In this document: positions 36,647-44,746 of the stretch, piece after piece
Layout: each line of letters opens with the position of its first letter
Position numbering within the stretch: position 1 is the first letter of the stretch
Origin: Rhizobium sp. TH2
GTDB taxonomy: Bacteria; Pseudomonadota; Alphaproteobacteria; Rhizobiales; Rhizobiaceae
Direction: 5' to 3'
Assembly (NCBI RefSeq): GCF_024707525.1
Contig: NZ_CP062231.1
Location: 3,596,001 to 3,660,000 of the forward strand
DNA length: 64,000 bases
Made by a program: the position numbers and the translations under genes
The notes under the pieces: model-generated
What the model was told of the DNA's origin: nothing
The model's database searches: none
The model's input: the letters and a program-made list of their open reading frames with translations, nothing else

Positions 36647-38625
36647 GCGGACATTGCCTTGCCGTCCTTGCACGCATCGATATAGCCGATGAAGTTGTCG
36701 ATCGGCAGCGGCTTGGACCAGTAATATCCCTGACCGGAATCGACGCCGAACAGCGACAGCATCGAAGCGGCACGCTGGGTTTCCACGCCTTCGGCAACGA
36801 TCCTCAATCCGAGCGCCTTGGCCATGCGGACGATGGCTTCCACCAGCGCCAGATCCTGGGCGCTGTCGAACATGGCGAAAACGAAGGATTGGTCGATCTT
36901 CAGCGTGGCGACATCGAACTTGCCGAGATTGCCTAGGTTGGAATAGCCCTTGCCGAAATCGTCGACCGAGAAGGAAATGCCCTTGGCCGAGAGACGGCTG
37001 ATCTGCCCCTTGATGTCGAACTCGTCCTCGAGCAGCAGCGACTCCGTCAGTTCGAGTTCCAGCGATTCCGGCGAAAGGCCGCTTGCGTCGAGGGCATTCT
37101 GCACAACGTCCTCAAGATTACCGCGCTTGAACTGGACCGCCGAGATGTTGACCGCGATCGCGAAGTCGGTGTAGCCCAGCCCCTGCATCCGCTTGCATTC
37201 GCGGCATGCTTCCTGGATCACCCATTCGCCGATCTCGATGATGATGCCGGTGTCCTCGGCGACAGGAATGAATACATCCGGCGGCACCGGTTTGTCGCCA
37301 TCGGGGAACCAGCGCAGCAGCGCTTCCGCACCCTTGATCCGACCGGTCTCCAGTTCGATCTTCGGCTGGAAATAGAGCTTGAACTGCTGCTTCTCGATCG
37401 CGGTCCTGAGCTGGGCGGCGAGCGAGGCCGATGCCATGACCTTGTTGTTCATGGTTTCGTCGAAGAGCTTGAACGTGTTGGCGCCCACGCCCTTGGCGCG
37501 GTACATCGCGATATCCGCTTCGCGCCTGAGGTGTTCGAAGTTCACCGAACCGTCGAGCCTGATCGCGCCGCCGACCGAGCAGGTCATCATGATCACATGC
37601 CCGCCGGCTTCCAAAGGCGCGGAAACCCGCTTCTGGACGCTGTCTGCGAGCGCCTCGACCTGCTCCGGCGTGATCGCCGACAGGCTCATCATGCCGAAGA
37701 CATCCCCGCCGATGCGGAAAAGGAAGGCGTCGCTCGCCACATCGGCAAGACGCGCCGCGATCGCCTTCAGCACGCCGTCGCCGAAGACATGGCCGAGTGA
37801 GTCGTTGACCGCCTTGAAATTATCAAGGCCGATCATCAGCACGGTGGCCTTCGGACCGTCGCGGCCGGAAATCTCGTCGCGATATTTCTTCTCTGCCATG
37901 AAAAGGTTCGGCAGGCCGGTCAGCGTGTCGTGGTTGGCGAGCCGGAAGATCTCGTCCTCGGATGCCTTCGCCTTGCGGTATTCCTTGTTGTAGCGCGACA
38001 GCAGCTGGCGCATGTCGTAGGCCAGGATGAAGACGGTCACTGCGGTAACCGAGTAAAGCATCACGGCATCGCCGACATTGGACCAGTCGAACGCAAAGCC
38101 GGAATAGTCGACCCAGCCAAATTCGTTGGCGAGACCAAGCGCGATCGTGTTAAGCAGCACGGCCGCATACATCACGACAAAGTGGCGCGGCGTGGCTAGG
38201 ATCGCGGCAAAGACCAGAGAGACCGAATTTCCGAGGATGATCTGGTCGCGCAGGCCGTCTCCAGCCCATGTTATGTAGCTGACGGCGCCGAAAATCGTCC
38301 ACAAGAAGATGAACTGCGCGGCGGACGGGCGATCGGTGTCGTAATAGCGGCGTGCCACGAAGAGGACGCAGAAAACGGCGCCGGCCGCGAGGCTCAGCCA
38401 CAGGCCGCGATCAAAGAGAACGTTGTTGATGATGGAAAGCACGATCAGCGCATTGATCGCCAGGATCATCTGCTTCACACGGCGCGCATTATAGCTGGCG
38501 AGCGCCTGGATCACATCGATCTTGTCGGAAGTCGACAGCAGCAGGTCGTCGGGCGAGGACGAACGGCCGGCAGCATGGCTGCTGCCCTGGTCCGGTCTGA
38601 ATCTCGCAAATAAATCAAACAGCAT
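36643..38625 (-). CDS. Membrane GGDEF-EAL protein with degenerate GGDEF motif
   Basis: The 660-residue product has an N-terminal polar segment, about six hydrophobic helices (about 50-215), a GGDEF domain and an EAL domain. The active-site motif is GGDVF (306-310) instead of GGDEF, a loss of the key Glu, so cyclase activity is unlikely. The EAL motif is intact (434-436), as are NISAVQF, ELTESLL and DDFGKGYSNL, so phosphodiesterase activity is likely. The degenerate domain may bind GTP and tune the EAL domain. The ATG at 38625 is chosen because GGAA lies seven bases upstream; a GTG precedes it directly. Confidence 0.92.
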   Translation of the reverse strand: MLFDLFARFRPDQGSSHAAGRSSSPDDLLLSTSDKIDVIQALASYNARRVKQMILAINALIVLSIINNVLFDRGLWLSLAAGAVFCVLFVARRYYDTDRPSAAQFIFLWTIFGAVSYITWAGDGLRDQIILGNSVSLVFAAILATPRHFVVMYAAVLLNTIALGLANEFGWVDYSGFAFDWSNVGDAVMLYSVTAVTVFILAYDMRQLLSRYNKEYRKAKASEDEIFRLANHDTLTGLPNLFMAEKKYRDEISGRDGPKATVLMIGLDNFKAVNDSLGHVFGDGVLKAIAARLADVASDAFLFRIGGDVFGMMSLSAITPEQVEALADSVQKRVSAPLEAGGHVIMMTCSVGGAIRLDGSVNFEHLRREADIAMYRAKGVGANTFKLFDETMNNKVMASASLAAQLRTAIEKQQFKLYFQPKIELETGRIKGAEALLRWFPDGDKPVPPDVFIPVAEDTGIIIEIGEWVIQEACRECKRMQGLGYTDFAIAVNISAVQFKRGNLEDVVQNALDASGLSPESLELELTESLLLEDEFDIKGQISRLSAKGISFSVDDFGKGYSNLGNLGKFDVATLKIDQSFVFAMFDSAQDLALVEAIVRMAKALGLRIVAEGVETQRAASMLSLFGVDSGQGYYWSKPLPIDNFIGYIDACKDGKAMSA

Positions 38626-38903
38626 CACATTTCCGCTCAGTTGGCGCTATTTTGCCTTGTATGGCTACTGCGTTCAACCTGTCGCATATGGGCGACACAT
38701 AACTTCCTCAAGTTTGCCGGGAAAAACGTTGTGGTACCGGCACATGCCCGGTCTAGACCCGATCTTTTAGTAAACTTTTAATGCGGCGTGCAAAATCCAA
38801 CATCTCATCGACTGTTTGCCATCATGGTTGATTTTCCCTTTCGCTGCCGGGGCTGAGTTGCTAACAGGCTCGCGGGATCACTTCGGATGGAAAATACGGA
38901 AAA

Positions 38904-39815
38904 ATGGAAAGACCGGACCTACCAAAAGGCTTGCCCCAGGACATCGAGGCGAAGAAGGAGCAGGCCCGGCATTGGTTCGAAAGCCTGCGCGACGCGATCT
39001 GCGCGGAATTCGAAATGCTGGAGAACGAGCTCGCTGGCCCACTCGCTCATTTCCAGCCCGGAAAGTTCGTCAGGAAGCCATGGCTTCGGGACGAGGGTCG
39101 CGGTGGCGGCGGCACCATGTCCACACTGGAAGGCCGCGTCTTCGAAAAAGCTGCGATCCATACATCCACCGTCCATGGCGAATTCTCGCCAGAATTCCGC
39201 GGCCAGATGCCCGGCGCGAACGAAGACCCGCGCTTCTGGGCATCAGGCATTTCGCTGATCGCCCACCCCGTCAATCCCAACGTGCCTGCCGTGCACATGA
39301 ACACGCGCATGGTGGTCACGTCGTCGCACTGGTTCGGCGGCGGCGCCGACCTTACCCCCGTGCTCGACAGACGTCGCACCCAGCAGGATCCGGATACGCT
39401 GCTATTTCATCGCGCGCTGGAGATCGCCTGCTCACGCCATCCGGTTGCCGACTACCCGAAATTCAAGGCCTGGTGCGACGAGTATTTCTTCCTCAAGCAC
39501 CGCAATGAGCCACGCGGCGTCGGCGGCATTTTCTACGATTGGCAGCATTCGCCTGCCGAACAAGGCGGTTGGGATGCCGACTTCGCCTTCACGCGTGATG
39601 TCGGCCGCGCCTTCGCGCTGGTCTATCCCAAGATCGTGCGCGGTAGCTTTAACCAGCCGTGGACCGAGGCCGAACGCGATGAGCAATTGGTTCGCCGCGG
39701 GCGCTATGTCGAGTTTAATCTCCTCTACGACCGGGGCACGACATTCGGCCTGAAGACGGGAGGCAATGTCGAGGCAATCCTGTCTTCGTTGCCTCCGGTG
39801 GTGCGCTGGCCATGA
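38904..39815 (+). CDS. hemF: Oxygen-dependent coproporphyrinogen III oxidase
   Basis: HemF converts coproporphyrinogen III to protoporphyrinogen IX using oxygen. The 303-residue product has the family blocks [38 protein letters not shown] and [10 protein letters not shown], and ends [18 protein letters not shown]. All are standard. The start is at 38904; an ATG at 38887 exists in another frame. The 278-bp upstream region contains a TTAG-N7-TTAA sequence (38767-38781) near the CtrA consensus, but this is weak. Confidence 0.97.
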   Translation: MERPDLPKGLPQDIEAKKEQARHWFESLRDAICAEFEMLENELAGPLAHFQPGKFVRKPWLRDEGRGGGGTMSTLEGRVFEKAAIHTSTVHGEFSPEFRGQMPGANEDPRFWASGISLIAHPVNPNVPAVHMNTRMVVTSSHWFGGGADLTPVLDRRRTQQDPDTLLFHRALEIACSRHPVADYPKFKAWCDEYFFLKHRNEPRGVGGIFYDWQHSPAEQGGWDADFAFTRDVGRAFALVYPKIVRGSFNQPWTEAERDEQLVRRGRYVEFNLLYDRGTTFGLKTGGNVEAILSSLPPVVRWP

Positions 39816-39931
39816 GGCACGTACCGCAGCACGATGGCGTTCAAAACAGTGTGAAACCAAGCTCCATCGTGTCTTTCTAATGCAAACCGTGTTATGATTC
39901 GCCAGTTCCTGAGAAACTGGAGGAGTTGATC

Positions 39932-40141
39932 ATGGAAAGATTTAGTGACGGTGCCCCATCCGCTTTGGATACCGGCAGTGCCGTCGATCCCTCGACTTTG
40001 AGTTTCATCGAGCGCATCTCCTGGTTCGAGCGGCAGAAGCCGGTCGAAGCCGACAATGACAATCTTTCACCTCATGCGCGCGACGAACAAGGCTCTGCCT
40101 GCTTCGACTGCTGGGCACTGCCTGATTTCATGAGGAACTGA
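39932..40141 (+). CDS. Small protein of unknown function
   Basis: The 69-residue product starts at an ATG with GGAGGA eight bases upstream, and the leader folds a small CCAGTT/AACTGG hairpin just before it (39902-39920). The sequence is polar and acidic with a cluster of aromatic residues (FIERISWFERQKPVE) and two Cys in ACFDCWALPDFM. There is no signal peptide or membrane span. No family is recognised. It is convergent with cca. Confidence 0.6.
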   Translation: MERFSDGAPSALDTGSAVDPSTLSFIERISWFERQKPVEADNDNLSPHARDEQGSACFDCWALPDFMRN

Positions 40142-40157
40142 ACGTTTCCCGGCGAGG

Positions 40158-41402
40158 CTAATGCTTGAGCTTCGCCAGGAGTTCATCCTTCGATAGCTTG
40201 AAATTCGAGGAAACCCACAGGTTTTCGAGAGTCGCGAGCTTTTCGCCGATCAGCGGTCCTGCCTCGAACCCAGCTTCGATAAGATCGGCGCCCTTCACGG
40301 GCATGACAGGCTTTTGCCACTTCATGGCCTGGGCGAGAAGAGAATTGAGCCGCGCCACGCGCGGTAACTCTTCCGCATTTCCTTCAGCCTTGGCGGTCGC
40401 ATTGGCAAGGGCAATCTTCAAATTCACCTCTGCACCGAGCGCTCCGTTCGCATAGAGCATCGCGTCGAATTGCGGCCCTGATATCGGATCAGGTATCGTG
40501 GGATGGTCCGCAAACGCCTTCACGTAGGAGCGTTCTGCCGTGGACAGCTTCAGCCGATCCGCCATCGCCATCAGGCGCTCACCATCCGGGGGCACGATCG
40601 CGGCGAGCCTCAGCATCGGATCGGGCGCCCAGCCGAACTTGCCTTCCGCAATAACAAGGGCCGGCACGGCGTCGATGCCCCACTTCTCAGTCTCGGGCAG
40701 GACCACGGTGAGCACACCCGCCGTCCGCATCCACAGCAGCGCCCGGAACGGATCGGCGGCGGAAAGCAGCTTCTTCATCTCCGACCAGACCCGTTCGGCC
40801 GAAAGCGTCCTGATCTTCTCCTTGGCGACAGCACTCGCCTTGATGCCCTGAGCATCCGGCCGGCCGCGCCCGTAATATGCGAAGAAGCGAAAGAACCGGA
40901 GAATCCGGAGATGATCCTCCCCGATCCGCTCGGCGGCGTCGCCGATGAAGCGGATATTGGCTTTCTCTATGTCCTCCAGCCCGCCGGCGTAGTCGTGCAC
41001 CAGGCCTGACTGATCGGCATAGAGTGCGTTGATGGTGAGGTCGCGCCGTTCGGCATCGGCACGCCAGTCGGTCGTGAATTCGACCTGCGCGTGACGGCCG
41101 TCCGTTTCAACATCCCGGCGTAACGTGGTCACCTCGAAGGGATGGCCATTGACCACCAGCGTCACCGTGCCGTGCTTGATGCCGGTCGGCACGCATTTGA
41201 TACCGGCAGCTTCGGCGCGCGCCTGCACATCCTGCGGCAACAGGCTGGTCGCGATATCCATGTCGGATACGGGAATGCCCATCAGGCTGTTGCGCACTGC
41301 ACCGCCCACGACGCGCGCTTCGCCACCATCCCGGTTGAGCAGTGCGAGTATACGCTGGAGCCCCGGGTCCTGGAACCAGCCCTCGCCGGCGACCGATGTC
41401 AT
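40158..41402 (-). CDS. cca: CCA tRNA nucleotidyltransferase
   Basis: This enzyme adds or repairs the CCA end of tRNA. The 414-residue class II product has VVGGAVRNSLMG, the catalytic DxD in SDMDIAT, and the RRDLTINAL motif, followed by the template-binding EDHLRILRFFRFFA block. In alphaproteobacteria the family also includes poly(A) polymerases, but single-copy genes in this context are usually CCA enzymes. The start overlaps the preceding Nudix stop by 4 bp, so it is last in a three-gene operon. Confidence 0.9.
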   Translation of the reverse strand: MTSVAGEGWFQDPGLQRILALLNRDGGEARVVGGAVRNSLMGIPVSDMDIATSLLPQDVQARAEAAGIKCVPTGIKHGTVTLVVNGHPFEVTTLRRDVETDGRHAQVEFTTDWRADAERRDLTINALYADQSGLVHDYAGGLEDIEKANIRFIGDAAERIGEDHLRILRFFRFFAYYGRGRPDAQGIKASAVAKEKIRTLSAERVWSEMKKLLSAADPFRALLWMRTAGVLTVVLPETEKWGIDAVPALVIAEGKFGWAPDPMLRLAAIVPPDGERLMAMADRLKLSTAERSYVKAFADHPTIPDPISGPQFDAMLYANGALGAEVNLKIALANATAKAEGNAEELPRVARLNSLLAQAMKWQKPVMPVKGADLIEAGFEAGPLIGEKLATLENLWVSSNFKLSKDELLAKLKH

Positions 41403-42016
41403 TCATATAGCCTTTCGTAAACCGACCGGATGATCCCGGCGGTAATGCCCCAGATGCGCCAGCCGTCATAGGGCATCACATAGAATTTGTGACTGAGGCC
41501 TCGCGTCTTCCAGACGTCTTCCTCATGATTGCCAGGGTTCATGAGAAAGGCGAGCGGCACCTGGAACACATGCTCGACCTCATCCGGACTGGGGTTCAAC
41601 GTGAAGCCGGTCCGGATCGTCGCAAGAACGGGCGTGATGCGAAAGCCGGACAGGACAGGTATCGCCGGCAAAGCGCCGATCACATCGACGAAGTGCCTGG
41701 CGAGCCCGATCTCCTCCTCGGCCTCCCGCACCGCTGCCACCTCGGCGCTCTCGCCGGGATCGAGTTGGCCGCCGGGAAAGGCGATCTGGCCGGAATGCTT
41801 TCTGAGCGCGTCGGTGCGCTTGGTGAGGATGACATGCGCCTCATCATCCTCGACAATGCCGACCAGCACGGCGGCGTCCCTGAGCTTCATGCCCTCGAGG
41901 CCGAGATGCAGCCGGGAGTTTAGACGATAGTCGCCATATTCTAAAAAGTCCTCGGCATTGCCGCCGGCATGCCTCTCGGCGCGGAGGCGAAAATCTGACG
42001 CTGTGAATATGCTCAT
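41399..42016 (-). CDS. Nudix CoA pyrophosphatase (NudL-like)
   Basis: The 205-residue product has the CoA-specific signature VILTKRTDALRKHSGQIAFP running into a Nudix box GGQLDPGESAEVAAVREAEE with EEIGL. NudL enzymes cleave CoA and related thioesters. The stop overlaps cca and the start overlaps the DUF1285 gene, so all three are coupled. A role in limiting damaged or excess CoA is likely from the family. Confidence 0.92.
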   Translation of the reverse strand: MSIFTASDFRLRAERHAGGNAEDFLEYGDYRLNSRLHLGLEGMKLRDAAVLVGIVEDDEAHVILTKRTDALRKHSGQIAFPGGQLDPGESAEVAAVREAEEEIGLARHFVDVIGALPAIPVLSGFRITPVLATIRTGFTLNPSPDEVEHVFQVPLAFLMNPGNHEEDVWKTRGLSHKFYVMPYDGWRIWGITAGIIRSVYERLYE

Positions 42017-42633
42017 ATCGAAAGGGCTTCCAACTCATCGGCGGCCATGATGGGGAAAAGCTTGTCGCCCGAGCGTATGCAGAACATCATCACGCCGTCC
42101 AGTTCGACCTGCTCGCCCAGTTCCACCAGATCGTACATGACCGGTCGCGATACAAGCGCCTCCAGATTGCCCCTGATATGAAGATAGGGCTTCAATTCGT
42201 GGTTTTCGCCATAAATCTCGAACCGCAATGCGTGATCCGGCCCGGCTTCCGCAACATCACCAACATTTGTCCGGAATGTGAGAACCTGATCGGCGCCCTC
42301 GCCGCTCGCCGCCATCTCCACGGCGAGGAACGGTGCGTCCTGCACGCGTATCCCCACCTTTTCCACCGGCGTGACGAGATAGGTCTTGCCGTCGTCGTCC
42401 TGCCGCAACACGGTCGAAAACAGGCGGACCAGCGGCTGGCGGCCGATCGGCGTGCCCATGTAGAACCAGGTTCCGTCGGCACGGATTTCCATGTCGATAT
42501 CGCCGCAAAACGGTGGGTTCCAGCGGTCCACGGGCGGCAAGCCGGTCTTGTTGTTGGTGTCATCAGCCGCCCGCGTGATCAACGCCGCCAGTTGTCCGGC
42601 ATCCCTTAGGGCACTTATTTCGCCGTCTGCCAT
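42013..42633 (-). CDS. DUF1285 protein
   Basis: The 206-residue product matches DUF1285, seen in many proteobacteria: DRWNPPFCGDIDMEIRADGT, WFYMGTPIGRQPLVRLFSTV, YLVTPVEKVGIRVQDAPF. It has no signal peptide and no membrane span. The function is unknown. It is first in the operon DUF1285 - nudL - cca. It is divergent from the MoxR operon with a 150-bp gap that must hold both promoters. Confidence 0.9.
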   Translation of the reverse strand: MADGEISALRDAGQLAALITRAADDTNNKTGLPPVDRWNPPFCGDIDMEIRADGTWFYMGTPIGRQPLVRLFSTVLRQDDDGKTYLVTPVEKVGIRVQDAPFLAVEMAASGEGADQVLTFRTNVGDVAEAGPDHALRFEIYGENHELKPYLHIRGNLEALVSRPVMYDLVELGEQVELDGVMMFCIRSGDKLFPIMAADELEALSI

Positions 42634-42783
42634 TGTTCTGTCCTCATCACCATCAATATGGGTGACGCAATCTTGATTGGAAAGCTGCTTGTCTGTTGTG
42701 GATACCCCTGTAAGGTTGAGAAGAGGCTTTAGACAAGCTGAAATTCCGATTCGTTCGGCGGCTTATTATTTCCGGAGGTTTTC

Positions 42784-43800
42784 ATGGGTGCAATGACACC
42801 GGCGGAAGGCACGATCGACGAGGCAGCTGTCGCAGCCGAAGCCGAGCAGGCACTTGAGGATATCGCGCGCATCAAGACTGAAACCGCGAAGGCGATCTTC
42901 GGCCAGGAAGCCGTGGTAGAGCAGACATTGCTCGCGGTGCTGTCAGGTGGCCACGCACTTCTGGTCGGCGTCCCCGGTCTCGCAAAGACCAAGCTCGTCG
43001 CCACATTGGCCACCGTTCTCGGCCTCGCGACCAGCCGCATCCAGTTCACGCCTGATCTGATGCCGTCGGATATCCTCGGCTCGGAAGTCATGGACCAGGA
43101 TGCCGCAGGCAAGCGCAGCTTCCGCTTCGTCAAGGGACCGGTCTTCACCGAACTCCTGATGGCCGACGAGATCAATCGCGCCAGCCCCCGCACCCAGTCG
43201 GCACTGCTGCAGGCGATGCAGGAATATCATGTGACGATCACCGGCCAGCCCTACGCGCTGCCGCAACCGTTCCATGTTCTGGCGACCCAGAACCCGCTCG
43301 AACAGGAAGGCACCTACCCGCTGCCCGAAGCGCAGCTCGACCGCTTCCTGCTTGAAATCGACGTCGAGTATCCGGATCTCGAAGCTGAAAAACGCATCCT
43401 GCTCGAAACGACCGGTGTCCGCGAACAATCCGTGCAGGGCATGATCGACGCCAGGCGCCTGCAGCAGATCCAGACCCTGATCCGCCGCATGCCGGTTTCC
43501 GAAAGCGTTCTCGAAGCGATCCTCAAGCTCGTGCGTTCGGCCCGTCCCGGCAATGGCAATGAATTCGCCGACCAGAAGGTTGCCTGGGGACCGGGACCGC
43601 GCGCCGGCCAGGCCCTGATGCTGACCGCTCGTGCCCGCGCACTCTATGAAGGCCGCTTCGCTCCATCCGTCGATGACGTCATCGCACTGGCAGGCCCTGT
43701 CCTGCAGCACCGCATGGCACTGACCTTTGCTGCGCGCGCCGATGGCGTGACGATGAAGGAAGTGATCGCAAAACTCGTGGCTCCCCTCAGGGCCGGCTAA
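42784..43800 (+). CDS. MoxR-family AAA+ ATPase
   Basis: The 338-residue product has Walker A GVPGLAKTK, Walker B LLMADEINRASP, sensor 1 ATQNPLEQEGTYPLPEAQLD and the C-terminal lid (VAWGPGPRAGQALMLTARAR). MoxR ATPases act as chaperones that help mature enzyme complexes, often with vWA-domain partners. GGAGG lies five bases before the ATG. It heads a four-gene operon (MoxR, DUF58, two large membrane proteins). Confidence 0.95.
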   Translation: MGAMTPAEGTIDEAAVAAEAEQALEDIARIKTETAKAIFGQEAVVEQTLLAVLSGGHALLVGVPGLAKTKLVATLATVLGLATSRIQFTPDLMPSDILGSEVMDQDAAGKRSFRFVKGPVFTELLMADEINRASPRTQSALLQAMQEYHVTITGQPYALPQPFHVLATQNPLEQEGTYPLPEAQLDRFLLEIDVEYPDLEAEKRILLETTGVREQSVQGMIDARRLQQIQTLIRRMPVSESVLEAILKLVRSARPGNGNEFADQKVAWGPGPRAGQALMLTARARALYEGRFAPSVDDVIALAGPVLQHRMALTFAARADGVTMKEVIAKLVAPLRAG

Positions 43801-43831
43801 CAGGCCGGATAAAGGAAAGACAAGCCCGACA

Positions 43832-44746
43832 TTGGCACCCATTGGCCAGACCGTCCCTGCCACGACACCGGACGCCGCTCTTTTCCGGGCGCGTGAACGC
43901 GCGCGCCTGCTGCCCGATTGTCTGGTTGAGGCCAAGCGCATCGCCAACACGGTGATATCAGGCTGGCACGGCCGCAAGAAGAAGGGCATCGGCGAAAACT
44001 TCTGGCAGTTCCGGCCTTTCGTGGATGGCGACAGCCTGTCGCGTATCGACTGGCGCCGCTCGGCGCGCGACGACCATACCTATATCCGCGACCGCGAATG
44101 GGAAGCCGCGCATACGATCTGGCTCTGGGCCAGCCTTTCGCCCTCGATGATGTACAAGTCCCAATTGGGCCTCGTCTCCAAGGAAAGCCGCGCGCTTGTT
44201 CTAATGCTCGCCACCGCCGAGATTATGGCACGTTCCGGCGAACGGATCGGCTGCCCGGGTGTGATGGAACCGATCGCCGCCCGCAACGCCGCCGAACGGC
44301 TGGCGACAGCGCTGATGCATGCGGACATTTCCTCCGACCTGCCGCCGACCGGGATGATCCGGGGTTCCAGCGATGTCGTGCTGTTCGGCGATTTCCTCGA
44401 ACCGCCTGATGACATCATCGCGACGCTGCAACCCCTCTCCCGACGCGGCCTGCGCGGCCATGTCGTCGAGGTCTCGGACCCTGCGGAGGAAGGCTTCCCC
44501 TATGCTGGCCGGGTGGAATTCTCCGACCCGGCGACCGGCAGGAAATTCCTCTCCGGCCGGTCCGAACTGCTCAAGGACGAATACCGCCAGCTCTATTTCG
44601 CTCGTCGAGAATCCCTGCGGGACGGATTGAGGCATCTCGGCTGGAATTTCGTGTCGCACAACACCGGGCGCCCCGCTTCGGAGGCCCTCGTCTCCGTGCA
44701 TATGTATCTCTCGGGTCAGCCCGGCCGCACCGAAGGGAGCCGCTGA
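43832..44746 (+). CDS. DUF58 protein
   Basis: The 304-residue product has the DUF58 signature GIGENFWQFRPFVDGDSLSR followed by IDWRRSARDDHTYIRD. A TTG start at 43832 with AAAGGAAAG upstream fits the family N-terminus. DUF58 proteins accompany MoxR ATPases and may be partners in the chaperone complex. The gene overlaps the next start by one base (TGATG), so translation is coupled. Confidence 0.9.
   Translation: MAPIGQTVPATTPDAALFRARERARLLPDCLVEAKRIANTVISGWHGRKKKGIGENFWQFRPFVDGDSLSRIDWRRSARDDHTYIRDREWEAAHTIWLWASLSPSMMYKSQLGLVSKESRALVLMLATAEIMARSGERIGCPGVMEPIAARNAAERLATALMHADISSDLPPTGMIRGSSDVVLFGDFLEPPDDIIATLQPLSRRGLRGHVVEVSDPAEEGFPYAGRVEFSDPATGRKFLSGRSELLKDEYRQLYFARRESLRDGLRHLGWNFVSHNTGRPASEALVSVHMYLSGQPGRTEGSR

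Noticed and set aside
38767..38781. TTAG-N7-TTAA as a CtrA site before hemF
   Set aside because: One consensus base is wrong and its position relative to either gene is not informative.
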